From positions 67,328,591-67,392,590 of the forward strand of contig NC_067195.1 in the NCBI RefSeq assembly GCF_000699445.3: 64,000 nt of DNA. Direction: 5' to 3'. Both the position numbers and the translations under genes were made by a program. The notes under the pieces were generated by a model. That model searched no databases, was not told the DNA's origin, and worked only from the letters and a program-made list of their open reading frames with translations. Below, piece by piece: positions 1 through 9,282 of this stretch; within the stretch, counting starts at the first letter, position 1; every line of letters starts with the position of its first letter. This DNA comes from Schistosoma haematobium (Eukaryota; Platyhelminthes; Trematoda; Strigeidida; Schistosomatidae).

Positions 1-2
1 GT

Positions 3-2129
3 AGGTTCCAGAAACAACTGAGGTCACGATTAGGTAGTTCTGAAAACGAGGTTGACCCAGTTGTTGCTTGGAAAGACATACAAGCAGCTGTGGAAACAGC
101 AGTGACATCTATTAGCGACTTAAACCACAGAGTTACAAAGAACCAGTGGATTTCTTCAAAGTCTATCACACTGATGGATTCTCGCAAACTCGTCCCATCA
201 GGTTCCGAACATGAGGAAGAGCGACAACAAATCAGATCTAGGTTAAGAAAAAGTCTAAGAAACGACCGTGAGCAGTGGTGGGCAACGAAAGCAAAAGAGA
301 TGGAAAAGGCGGCGACTATAGGGAACACAAGACAGCTATACAGACTAATAAAAGAAACTGGAATTAATAAGTCAAGTGTAAGCGAGATTATTTCGGAAAA
401 AGACGATACTCTCATCTGCTCCAAGTCCAGACGTTTAGAACGATGGGCGGAACATTTCAGAGAACAGTTCAACTGGTCTTCAGCTACTCTACAACTACCC
501 TCCATTCCCAGACACTGTGAATGGAACATTGAAGTAGGTCCCCCAACTCTTGCTGAAGTTCAAGAGGCTATAGTTAATCTGAAACGAGGAAGGGCAGCTG
601 GTCCAGATGGACTGGCTCCAGAGGTCTTTAAGGATGGTGGTCCAATTTTAGCGATTAGGTTGACTAATATTTTAGCTAAAATCTGGGAGTTAGACGTTAT
701 CCCATCTAACTGGTCACAATCACTTATCGTCCCAATATATAAGAAAGGGTCAAAATCATCCTGTGACAACCACAGAGGGATTAGTTTAACTAATATAATA
801 TCTAAAATACTAGCTTCGATAATTATCAGACGCCTAACTAAGACTCGTGAACTGCAAACACGAGAAAATCAGGCTGGCTTCAGACCTGGTCGTGGCTGCA
901 TCGACCACATATTCACCATTCGTCAGGTTCTAGAACACAGGCATACTTATCGGCGTCCGACAATGGTGGTCTTTCTCGACTTAAAAGCAGCATTTGACTC
1001 GGTAGACCGCGAGATTCTGTGGCAGTGTCTATCACTGAAAGGCGTACTCCAGAAGTACATAAACCTTGTAAAGGCTCTTTACTCGAACACTACTAGTCGA
1101 GTCAGAGCTTATGGCGAACTGTCATCTACTTTTGCAACCTCAAGTGATGTCCGTCAAGGCTGTCCACTTTCCCCATTTTTGTTTAACTTCATCATAGATC
1201 TACTGATGGAAATAACTTTCTCGTCGACTGAGTTCTCGGGTATTGATCTCCATCCAGGAAGTCCACTTAACGACTTAGAATACGAAGATGACATAGTCCT
1301 GTTTGGTGAGGACGCTGATAAAATGCAGAGTCTTTTGGTAGCACTGAGCAACAATGCCAGAATGTTTGGAATGCGCTTCTCTCCCTCTAAATGCAAGTTG
1401 TTGCTTCAGGACTGGTCTGCGTCAACACCTGAACTAAGGATAGGGAGTGAAGTAGTCGAACGCGTTGACAACTTCACTTATCTTGGAAGTCTGATCAGCC
1501 CTAATGGGTTGGTATTGGACGAAATCTCAGCACGGATTCGAAAAGCTCGATTGGCTCTTGCCAACTTACGTCACCTATGGCGAAGGCGAGATATCCGTCT
1601 ATCAATAAAAGGACGAGTATACTGCGCGGCAGTCCGTTCTGTTCTAACTTACGGCAGTGAAACATGGCCGCTAAGAGTAGAAGACACTCGTAAGCTATTA
1701 GTACTTGACCACAGATGCCTTAGAAATATTGCTGGCGTCTGCTGGGATCACCGGGTAAGTAATAGTGAGGTCAGACGCAGGGTATTAGGGAATGATGGTA
1801 AATCTGTTGATGAGGTTATGAATCTTCATCGACTGAGATGGTTGGGCCACGTGTTACGTATGCCTGAACACCGATTACCGCGACGTGCAATGCTATCCGG
1901 TATTGGAAATAGTTGGAAGAAAGTTAGGGGCGGCCAAACCAAAACGTGGCATCAGTGCTTGAAGTCACTAACTTCTAGTCTGAGCCATGTTGGTAGATGC
2001 AGACTACTTGGTTGGGGTCCGCGTGACTATCGTAACCAATGGTTGGAGACTCTTGGTGACATGGCTCAGAATCGGTCACAATGGCGTCGGTGTATACACT
2101 CTCTGTCTTCCCTTAAACTAAGAGATTAA
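3..2129 (+). CDS. RTE reverse transcriptase, C-terminal part of ORF, no frameshift
   Basis: The frame is open from base 3 to the stop at 2127-2129, so the protein starts left of the window; GTG at 90 is not a real start. Counting from base 90, the RT fingers motif AAGPDGL is near residue 170, motif A FLDLKAAFDSVD near 295, motif B RQGCPLSPFLF near 355, and the catalytic motif reads YEDD (1281-1292) where the sister copy at 49275 has YADD. Both metal-binding aspartates remain. The part after the RT holds the long basic C-terminal region usual for RTE, with WLGHVLRMP near residue 585. The unbroken frame suggests a fairly recent insertion. The enzyme would copy its own RNA by target-primed reverse transcription in the nucleus. 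Confidence 0.9.
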   Translation, partial: RFQKQLRSRLGSSENEVDPVVAWKDIQAAVETAVTSISDLNHRVTKNQWISSKSITLMDSRKLVPSGSEHEEERQQIRSRLRKSLRNDREQWWATKAKEMEKAATIGNTRQLYRLIKETGINKSSVSEIISEKDDTLICSKSRRLERWAEHFREQFNWSSATLQLPSIPRHCEWNIEVGPPTLAEVQEAIVNLKRGRAAGPDGLAPEVFKDGGPILAIRLTNILAKIWELDVIPSNWSQSLIVPIYKKGSKSSCDNHRGISLTNIISKILASIIIRRLTKTRELQTRENQAGFRPGRGCIDHIFTIRQVLEHRHTYRRPTMVVFLDLKAAFDSVDREILWQCLSLKGVLQKYINLVKALYSNTTSRVRAYGELSSTFATSSDVRQGCPLSPFLFNFIIDLLMEITFSSTEFSGIDLHPGSPLNDLEYEDDIVLFGEDADKMQSLLVALSNNARMFGMRFSPSKCKLLLQDWSASTPELRIGSEVVERVDNFTYLGSLISPNGLVLDEISARIRKARLALANLRHLWRRRDIRLSIKGRVYCAAVRSVLTYGSETWPLRVEDTRKLLVLDHRCLRNIAGVCWDHRVSNSEVRRRVLGNDGKSVDEVMNLHRLRWLGHVLRMPEHRLPRRAMLSGIGNSWKKVRGGQTKTWHQCLKSLTSSLSHVGRCRLLGWGPRDYRNQWLETLGDMAQNRSQWRRCIHSLSSLKLRD

Positions 2130-2319
2130 AATCACTTCATATCTTTCTTTCTACGAACCAATTCTTTCTTCTTGTAATATATCTCTATATGCAATCTTTC
2201 TCTTATATATTAACACCTTTGACCTAACCACTGCTATGAATCCGGTGTTCATCTTGTTGTGCTGATGCGGTATGGCAACCTGGACCGATGCACATATGTA
2301 CCTGGTCCTACGTTGTAGC

Positions 2320-2343
2320 TGACTGACTGACTGACTGACTGAC
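2320..2343 (+). repeat. (TGAC)6 3' terminus of RTE
   Basis: Six TGAC units close the element; the next bases (atatcatc) are flanking DNA. RTE elements characteristically end in a short tandem repeat and not poly(A). Confidence 0.9.
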
Positions 2344-2699
2344 ATATCATCATGGGTTAGTCTAATGCAACCAAATAATAGTCAACTAAGAGTACTTAGG
2401 TCGAATTGTAGATTGAAAGAATTTTATTCACGGACTTTAAAAACAGAGATCCATAAAATCATTGAGAAACAACATTTCATCTGTAATGAAAAACCCAGAT
2501 TTTTATTAGTAGTATTTTTACAACCATCATGTTACCTGTGTATAAACCAACTATTTCCAAGTAAAATTTTTATCAATTATTTTTTCGTGCAATATCCCCT
2601 ATCTCTGTTGATAATAATATATACAAACAAGATAATCTTATTAGGGTGATACGTTCTAACAGAAAAAAGGATAAATGAAAAAACTTAGACAGTTCTCTT

Positions 2700-3030
2700 T
2701 CATTTAACTGCGCCACGTATGGCAAAAGTGAGATGCCTATCTATCAATCAAAAGGTTAGTATAACTGAGCAGTAGTCTACCCAGCAGTGTTGCACATTTG
2801 TGGGACGTGGGTTATAAGAGAGGTAGATACGCGTCCGCTATTGGTATTGTATTTCAAATACTTCCAAAGCATCGGCGGTGTTAGTTAGCTATTTTAGAAT
2901 TATTCTTTTATGCCGACTAGTTTTCAACTGTGATACTGATTGGCAGTTTGAAATCTTTATTTTTGTTTTGGTAATTTATTTCGCCATGTGGTAACTTGGA
3001 CCAGCACACATTTGTGCCAACTTTTAAATT
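2700..3030 (+). mobile_element. Decayed SR2-like RTE fragment
   Basis: Bases 2705-2780 align with the segment coding for the C-terminal region of the family A element (around 1563-1640), 2830-2885 with 1680-1745, and 2985-3030 with the 3' UTR near 2270-2310. Stops and gaps are frequent. It lies just downstream of the intact element but is far older. Confidence 0.6.
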
Positions 3031-4389
3031 TTCATGACCTAATAACGCGGAAATTGACTTAAGAATATGGCATTAATAAATAAAAGTTTCGGGAACACAA
3101 AAAAGCTAAGTTGAGCCTGTGAACGTTCGAAACAACCGGTAGAACTAGTTTTAAGCTTATTCAACTCCTATATTGATTTTAGTCATGAGACAAAAACTGT
3201 ACAGTAGTTGATATCATGCACGTAGTTACAGTGAAAAGACAGTTGGTGTGTTGAGTTTGAAACTTTTATCCTAAAAAGAAAAGATGCGGGTATTTGCAAA
3301 TATTTTCACCCGGAAATACAACGACATTACCTCAATCGTTCCCAAATACGTCAAGTGAGAGAAAAAACTCATTGAAAGACAAAAAATAGTTAGTACATTT
3401 ACCACGATTGGTACATTACCAGTTATTTGTTATTTCAAACAAGGAGTTGTCTGTTCTGATTTGACAATTAGTCTTTAAAGTATAAATTTTGACCATGAAT
3501 TACATTAAGGGTAGTTATTACCGAAAAAATCAAACAAGACAAACCAATGATTTCATATTCTCAATTGCTGGAGATCAACTGTTTGAGTGATTAACAAGCA
3601 CAAACTACTCAGACACTTTAATTCCAACATTGATATTAATTTGATAAACCAACCAAACCATAAAAAGAGGGAAGCATAAATCTAGGTAGAGGTATTTGAT
3701 AAACTACTATGGTAGTTCAGTTAATTATAATAAATAACATCCAATAATTTTATCTATTATACGTATCCTTTGGGCTAAAATTATATTGCTAAGGAGAGCT
3801 GAGGTTATCTAGTTTCTTTCTGTTAATACATGTTAGCCCTTACCGTAAAAGATAGTCTTGACAACAGTTTTCTAATTCAGATTTTCGTAAGAACCTATGT
3901 TTTTATCTAATTGGTTTTTATCGCTTTTGTTGTATACTCTACGATCAATGAATGTCACCGGATAGACAGAGTTGTTCCTTTTGACTTCTGTTCAGAATGT
4001 AAAGTTATGTTGAAAGTTCCGTTTCCTCTATCTCATATTAGTATGTGTACTATTAACGCCGAAGAAATGCTGTGTCCAAGTTGAGATATTATCGAGTCCA
4101 CCATAGGACCCATTCGTATTAGAATGATCTTCATTGTTCCTTAATTAGCAATCACCATACACCAGTACTGGACTTCTATCTCAAGATATAACAATCACAT
4201 TGATTTTATGATTTCAACTGGGCGTTATACAATAGATGATTAGTATAATATTAAATAGAGTTATTATTGATTCATTGAAAAACAGAATCTAACAACTAAA
4301 CTATCGTCTTCCTTTATCGATTTTGGAAAAAAAAAATGAGGCTTAAACTTTTATAATACACATATAATACGTTAGTTTAATCAACTTAC
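3031..4389. other. Gene A intron or downstream region, no feature seen
   Basis: AT-rich DNA left of the last visible ATAD1-like exon. The next exon should encode the residues after Walker B; I could not find it here, so it probably lies beyond the left edge. Confidence 0.5.
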
Positions 4390-4498
4390 CTAATTCATCT
4401 ATAAAAATAATAGTTGGTTGAATTTTCTCAGCAAGACTAAATGTAGCTTCTACATACTTTTGTGTTTCACCATACCACATATTTACAAGAGTGCTTAT
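4390..4498 (-). CDS. ATAD1/Msp1-like AAA+ ATPase, exon 4 (pore loop and Walker B)
   Basis: Flanked by an acceptor (RC of ct at 4499-4500) and a GTAAGT donor (RC of 4384-4389). It is 109 nt, starts in phase 0 and ends with one base of a codon, consistent with GAx (Asp) next. The translation starts ISTLVNMWYGET and ends TIIFIDEL. WYGET corresponds to the aromatic pore loop 1 of ATAD1/Msp1 (WYGES in animals), and IIFIDE is the Walker B motif with the catalytic Glu. It follows exon 3 in phase across an 11-kb intron packed with mobile elements. The rest of the AAA+ module (sensor motifs, arginine fingers, small domain) lies beyond the left edge. Confidence 0.85.
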
Positions 4499-5091
4499 CT
4501 AATGACAAATAAAAACAATTAATGAGAAATAGATTATTCTATCTTAAAAAAAGGTTAATAATGTACAATAGTGAATAAGATGAAATAAACAACTCAACAT
4601 ACATATAGATAAAACTATCTCTATTCGTATTGGTATGATTTTCAAATTGATATTCGTAACATAACACTAAATATTCAATGGCAAACATAGTAATAGATTA
4701 AGAGAAAAGAAAACAGGATTCTACCAGTGTTTTATTCTATTCCATCTATTTATTTCCCCTTACAGTACAGTTTCATTTTAATTATATAGGCTTAATTGAA
4801 TGTCTAATAGAAAGGTGACAGTTAAATTTTTTTCTTTCTATTGTATTCTATCAAAGATTTCAAGATCTCTATTTCTATCTATCCAGTTTAATATGACAAG
4901 TGGTGAAAAATTTTTTCTAATAAAAAAAGAAAAACTCTTTTAGTTATTGTGAGCCTAAAGTGAGAATCAACTGTTTCTGAATACCAACTCGATCTAATTG
5001 TACATTCATTTATATAATGTTGTCTGTAAGATAATAAATCTCATTGAAGATTTCATTTTATGTCCTAAATCTGATATCCTGCCTTGCCCAT
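4499..5091. other. Gene A intron 3, left end
   Basis: AT-rich intron with no recognisable element. Confidence 0.5.
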
Positions 5092-5463
5092 ATTCCTAGA
5101 GCACTTCTTGGGTTACTACCGGTCCCAAGCCCGTATAAAGAAAGAGGGTTTGGCATGAGGTCAACAACCGTGTCCCGTATAAAACAATCTTGCTAAAAAA
5201 CGCTAACTAGAAAAGTCATTTAAACAACACCCTGGGAGTTGAAGGAAGAATTATGACGCCCCATAGTGAAAGTAGAGATTCTTCGGAAGTCACAAGGCCA
5301 GTGTCCATTCTAATAACTAGAGAAACAACTAACATAGGCACACGAAATTTCCGGACAATAATAAAGACTGTGATGACTGTTTAAGTAGCTTCACAAATGA
5401 AAAGATATAACCTAGTGGAGCTCAGAATAAATAAATGCATTGGACAAAAGCTGGACAGAAAAG
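5092..5463 (+). mobile_element. Diverged 5' end of the (TAAG)n RTE family
   Basis: Aligns with the 5' UTR and first about 60 codons of the full-length RTE at 9283, including the shared block ending in the ATG for MTP (ATGACGCCCCAT near 5251). The coding part is broken by indels. It abuts the chimeric repeat unit at 5478, which ends with RTE 3' sequence, so together they resemble an RTE whose middle has been replaced. Confidence 0.7.
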
Positions 5464-5477
5464 AGTACTTTCGGGTG

Positions 5478-5573
5478 AGGAAAATGATTGTGAACACACG
5501 TTTCAGTTTATCTTATTTCATTATGAATATTGATTTGGTATTTAAACATACTGGATAGGAAAGAGTACCTAAC

Positions 5574-5653
<80 letters not shown>

Positions 5654-7710
5654 TTTTATTCAATACTAAAAATCTTAATGAAGTAAGGAATTCGCGGCAT
5701 CAAATGTGCAATATTACAACAAACGTCTTGTTACCATGCATTCAAATTGTATTTATTCAGAACATCTTTTATATATGATTTAGGTAGTTAGTGTTTGCCA
5801 CAAATATTCAATCATTACGGTTTACTACCACTTTAAATGCTATAACTCTTTTCCCAGCTATCGTATAAAAGGTGATTGAATTTCATACGATTTGTCTAAC
5901 GTTTTTTCAAAGAGCAGATTTTTACACTAATTAGCATTGTAATAATTTGTAATCCTTTTACGACAGCTCGTAAGTATAAACAACAATCACCATTCAAAAT
6001 TATTCACTTCAAATAAATCTAAAACCGGTAGGTTAATTCTAGCATTTTCACTGTTCAATAATAGGTGGTCAAAACGTTCTCGCAAACCATCGGTATTTCA
6101 TATTGTCATTAAATCAAATTGGTATTACACTATTCATGTATGAGAATAGTGTTTCGAAAAAATATCAAGATACATTTAAACGCTAAGTGAAATTATATCA
6201 ATCAGAATTATGACAGATTGTAATACAAAACAAACACCGAATCAATATTAGAATTGGAGGACGTTTTAAAAAAAATGACGAGAGCAAAAACAATAAAACA
6301 AGCGATGAAAACAGTAAAGTAATAAAACAAAGATGGAATATGCATGCTACACAGTCAGTCATAAGGAACCTAGAAGCTCATACGTAAATGAATCGGTTAA
6401 AGTTTACAACCAAAACAAACATGTGTTCATATATTCGTCATGATTATCTTGTAGGTATAAAACGCGAAGCCTACACCTCTACGCTCCATACTCAATTCAA
6501 TATTCAACAATTCCAAAGCTAATACATTGACTAACTATAGCTACAATTAGTGTTTCGTACAATCCCACTATCACCGTTGCTACCATACTATATGAACAGA
6601 ATATTATTATAAGAGATATAAAATTCGAAAAAATTCAAACTTCCACGTGATTTGAAGTTCCATATTAATCCAATGGACAATGAATATTATCGATCAAATA
6701 AAGGTCTATACAACAATTCAATATGATTTACACATCCACAACTCATGTTTTCCTTATCCCCGTAAGTACTAATAAAACATTCCTACTCAAATACGCCACA
6801 AAAAATTATGACAAGACACGTTAACAGTTTAGTAAGCTAAGTTTCAAGTTGTTTTAATCAACTGGTTTCCAGTTTATCCATTCCTGGTTTTTCTTAGAAA
6901 AACAAGCACACGAAACTATCTAACACATTGAATGACTGAAAATATATTTGGCATTGTCTCAACAACAAAATTTAGAAATTAGCTCCACTAAACTGTTCGA
7001 TCACCTTGTCTACACTTAAAATTATGGATGATAATGGAATTACATTTGGTGGAGTATTCTGTTGCAAAATATCAAGTGTTTCGAGCAGATAAATTAAAAA
7101 CTTCATTCATTGAAAAAGTGAGAATATAGTTAAACAACACTCCCAGCACCGAGATCAAAAGGTCGGATTCCGTAAGGATCAGTCGTGAACAGACCATATC
7201 TTGATACTGTGGATAGTCGTTGAACAATCAAATAAATGGAACTAACCATTACAACCATTACTCAAAACAACTGTCAGCCAACAGCAAATTAAGAACCATC
7301 AACACAGAAGTCAATAGAGTTCTACTGTACGGAGCTGAAACTTCGAGAACTATTACAACCATCATCAAAAGATTACAGACATTTATTAACAGTTGACTAT
7401 GCAAGATACTCAATATCCATTGACCAGACACCATCGGCTCTAACCTACACTAGTAGGGAACAAACCAAATTCCAGTCGAAGATGATATACGAGAAAGAAG
7501 CTTGAGGTGGACAGGGCACACACTGTGATCAAACTGCATCACAAGGCAAGCTTCAACTAGGAATCCAGAAGGCAAAAGCAAAAGAGGAAGATCAAAACAC
7601 ATTCACTTGGGAATGGGAGGCAAAAATCAGAGTAGTGAATAGCACTGGGGAATAACTGGAAAGGAGAGTCCAGGTCAGAGTTGGTTGGAGAGTTGTAATG
7701 AGGAGCCTAG
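5478..7710 (+). repeat. Chimeric RTE-derived repeat unit, copy 1
   Basis: A unit of about 2.2 kb: start (5478), (AAT)25, about 1.45 kb of non-coding sequence of unknown origin, then an RTE 3' remnant (7143-7710). The remnant carries part of the RT gene (AGFRKDQS equivalent near 7165-7190), an internal deletion to the [13 protein letters not shown] equivalent near 7265, and then the C-terminal end with many stops. Copy 2 is at 39733-42012 and is very similar by eye. Copy 1 lacks about 40 bases present in copy 2 at 40145-40185. No protein is encoded. It is probably non-autonomous and mobilised through its RTE 3' end, or duplicated by recombination. Confidence 0.75.
5578..5652 (+). repeat. (AAT)25 microsatellite
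   Basis: Uninterrupted AAT repeat inside the chimeric unit; the matching tract in copy 2 has about 15 repeats. The apparent polyasparagine reading frame across it is not a gene. Confidence 0.95.
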
Positions 7711-7711
7711 G

Positions 7712-8065
7712 CTCCACGATTTAACCAGTGATCAAGTGAAAATGTGGGTTCTTTATATGGACGACACATTCATCATCACAAAAAGGGACGAGTCAGAAAA
7801 CACCCAAAATTTGATCAACTACGTCTTCGATGACATAAAATTAATAATGGAAAGTGAATCGAACAACAAATAGTCATTCTTCGATGTGCTGATCACCGGA
7901 ATCGACACAGGAAAACTAGAAACTCAAGTATACAGGAAGTCAGCTACATACATCAAATCCTCAACTACGACAACAGCAACCCAAGAACCCACAAAATCAG
8001 CTGAATACAATGCATCGCGGAAGGATGAAGAAAAACTTTTAATGACCATCCATAATGGGCGCTAC
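7712..8065 (+). pseudogene. Penelope-like element reverse transcriptase fragment
   Basis: One frame read through a TAG at 7871-7873 gives a Penelope-type RT piece: VLYMDDTFIITKR holds the catalytic YMDD, followed by SFFDVLIT and LETQVYRKS, which match the conserved order after the catalytic motif in PLE RTs. After about 8000 the frame decays. It abuts the RTE remnant of the chimeric repeat directly. The thumb and endonuclease parts are missing here, but a related C-terminal part is at 42399. Confidence 0.8.
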
Positions 8066-8760
8066 ACACACGATTATATTCCAACTATTCCTATTATTTA
8101 CTCAGTTTAGCTGTGATTATTTGAAGTTATTATCTACATATTACTACACGATTCTTAATTGCTTTTAATCCCAATTATATCAACCGAAGGAGGAAAAACG
8201 TATCATTAGGGTTGATTAAAAGATCGAAATCTCCATTAACATCATTTCAAGGACGTTTATAAAGTGGTCAGAAAAGAAGAATAGTACACAATTATCAAAT
8301 CAAAACATATTATTATTTAATGCTTAGAAATCTATCAATCAGGAAAAAGTGAATTTAACCGACTATTAAAATAACTTCATGAAAATCTACACCAATGTAT
8401 TCATCAAGTCACATTAGTGTTACGAACAAAAGTTTCATTTTAATGTCTGTGAAGAGATATTTCGAATTTTTCGGAACACTACTACTCTAAGCAGAACGAA
8501 ATATTTATTATAAGAACTTTGCATAAAACAAGAAATATATAAATAAAATTTAACATTGAATAAATATTGACATTTGAATTGTTGAAGACAAGAATTAAAA
8601 AAAAAGTGATCGATAATTTTTAAGGTAGAAAACATATAAAATGCATAGGTAATTATCTATACAAAGTCCTTCTTTCTTTGCATAATTTAGAAACAAATAG
8701 TGAGTACAATTTTAAACAGAATGGAAATTTGTGTACACTGTAGTAATTTTAGCAGCTGAA
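8066..8760. other. Gene A intron 3, no feature seen
   Basis: AT-rich, no coding or repeat signal recognised. Confidence 0.5.
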
Positions 8761-9018
8761 TTCATGAGTCCATTAAGGCTAAACCACCATTGAAAACCTG
8801 GAAGTACTGGATGGCCGTTTCGTTCTATTACGGGACTCCTCATCAGTGTTCATCCACGATCCCGCATGCGGGACGCGAACCCAGAACCCTCGGTCTCGCG
8901 CACGATTGCTTAACCTCTAGACCACTGAGCCGACATTCAACGGTTATCTTGCGCAACCATTCATCGGCGGTCTGAGGTAGATACCTGTCTACGCCCGACA
9001 GGGACTGGACTCCATTGG
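8761..9018 (-). mobile_element. Sm-alpha-type SINE, minus copy of a head-to-head pair
   Basis: On the minus strand it reads, in order, an upstream leader, a tRNA-like head with A box (GGCTCAGTGGTCTAGAGG, RC near 8920-8935) and B box (GGGTTCGCGTCCC), then a hammerhead-like block and the common 3' end ending near the TGACTCATGA equivalent. In the hammerhead core the first C of CUGA is A, so self-cleavage is unlikely. Confidence 0.75.
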
Positions 9019-9170
9019 CGCGAGACCGAAGGTCCTAGGTTCAAGCCCCGCATACAGGATCGTGGATGTGCACTGCTGAGGAGTCCCATACTAGAATGAA
9101 ACGACCGTCCAGTACCTCCAAGTTTTTGGTGGTGATCTAGCTTAGATCGACTCATGACTTCAACATACAA
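9019..9170 (+). mobile_element. Sm-alpha-type SINE, plus copy lacking its head
   Basis: Starts inside the tRNA-like part just before the B box (GGTTCAAGCC, near 9039) and runs through the hammerhead block to the common tail. The core CTGAGGA and GAAAC are present, but stems I-III carry mismatches. It faces the minus copy head to head. Confidence 0.75.
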
Positions 9171-9268
9171 ATTTTTAGATTTATATCTCCACTTTATGAA
9201 GGTGATGAGGGAAAGCAAATGAAGAATATAATTTGAAAAATGAGATGAGTCTTTATTTCAATTTCAGT

Positions 9269-9282
9269 GCCAAGTCAAAGTA
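9269..9282. repeat. Target-site duplication, left copy (14 bp)
   Basis: GCCAAGTCAAAGTA occurs here and again at 12502-12515, exactly flanking the RTE at 9283-12501. Confidence 0.9.

Larger units (their letters stand above)
1..2343 (+). mobile_element. SR2/SjR2-like RTE-clade LINE, right part (family A)
   Basis: A non-LTR retrotransposon enters from the left edge and ends at 2343. It holds an open reverse transcriptase frame (3-2129), a 3' UTR of about 190 bases and a terminal (TGAC)6 at 2320-2343. A short TGAC repeat at the 3' end is the reported hallmark of the schistosome RTE element SjR2. The AP-endonuclease half lies outside the window, so neither the 5' end nor a target-site duplication can be tested. 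Diverged pieces of the same or sister subfamilies lie at 2700, 17710, 19790, 27400, 38052, 43896, 45368, 46425 and 49275. Assignment to the RTE clade is firm; the subfamily is inferred. Confidence 0.9.

Noticed and set aside
2365..2649. 94-residue plus-strand ORF after the RTE
   Set aside because: No domain, no splice signals and composition like non-coding DNA.
5530..5778. ORF with a polyasparagine run
   Set aside because: It is only the (AAT)n microsatellite read in one frame; the same happens at 39784-40008.
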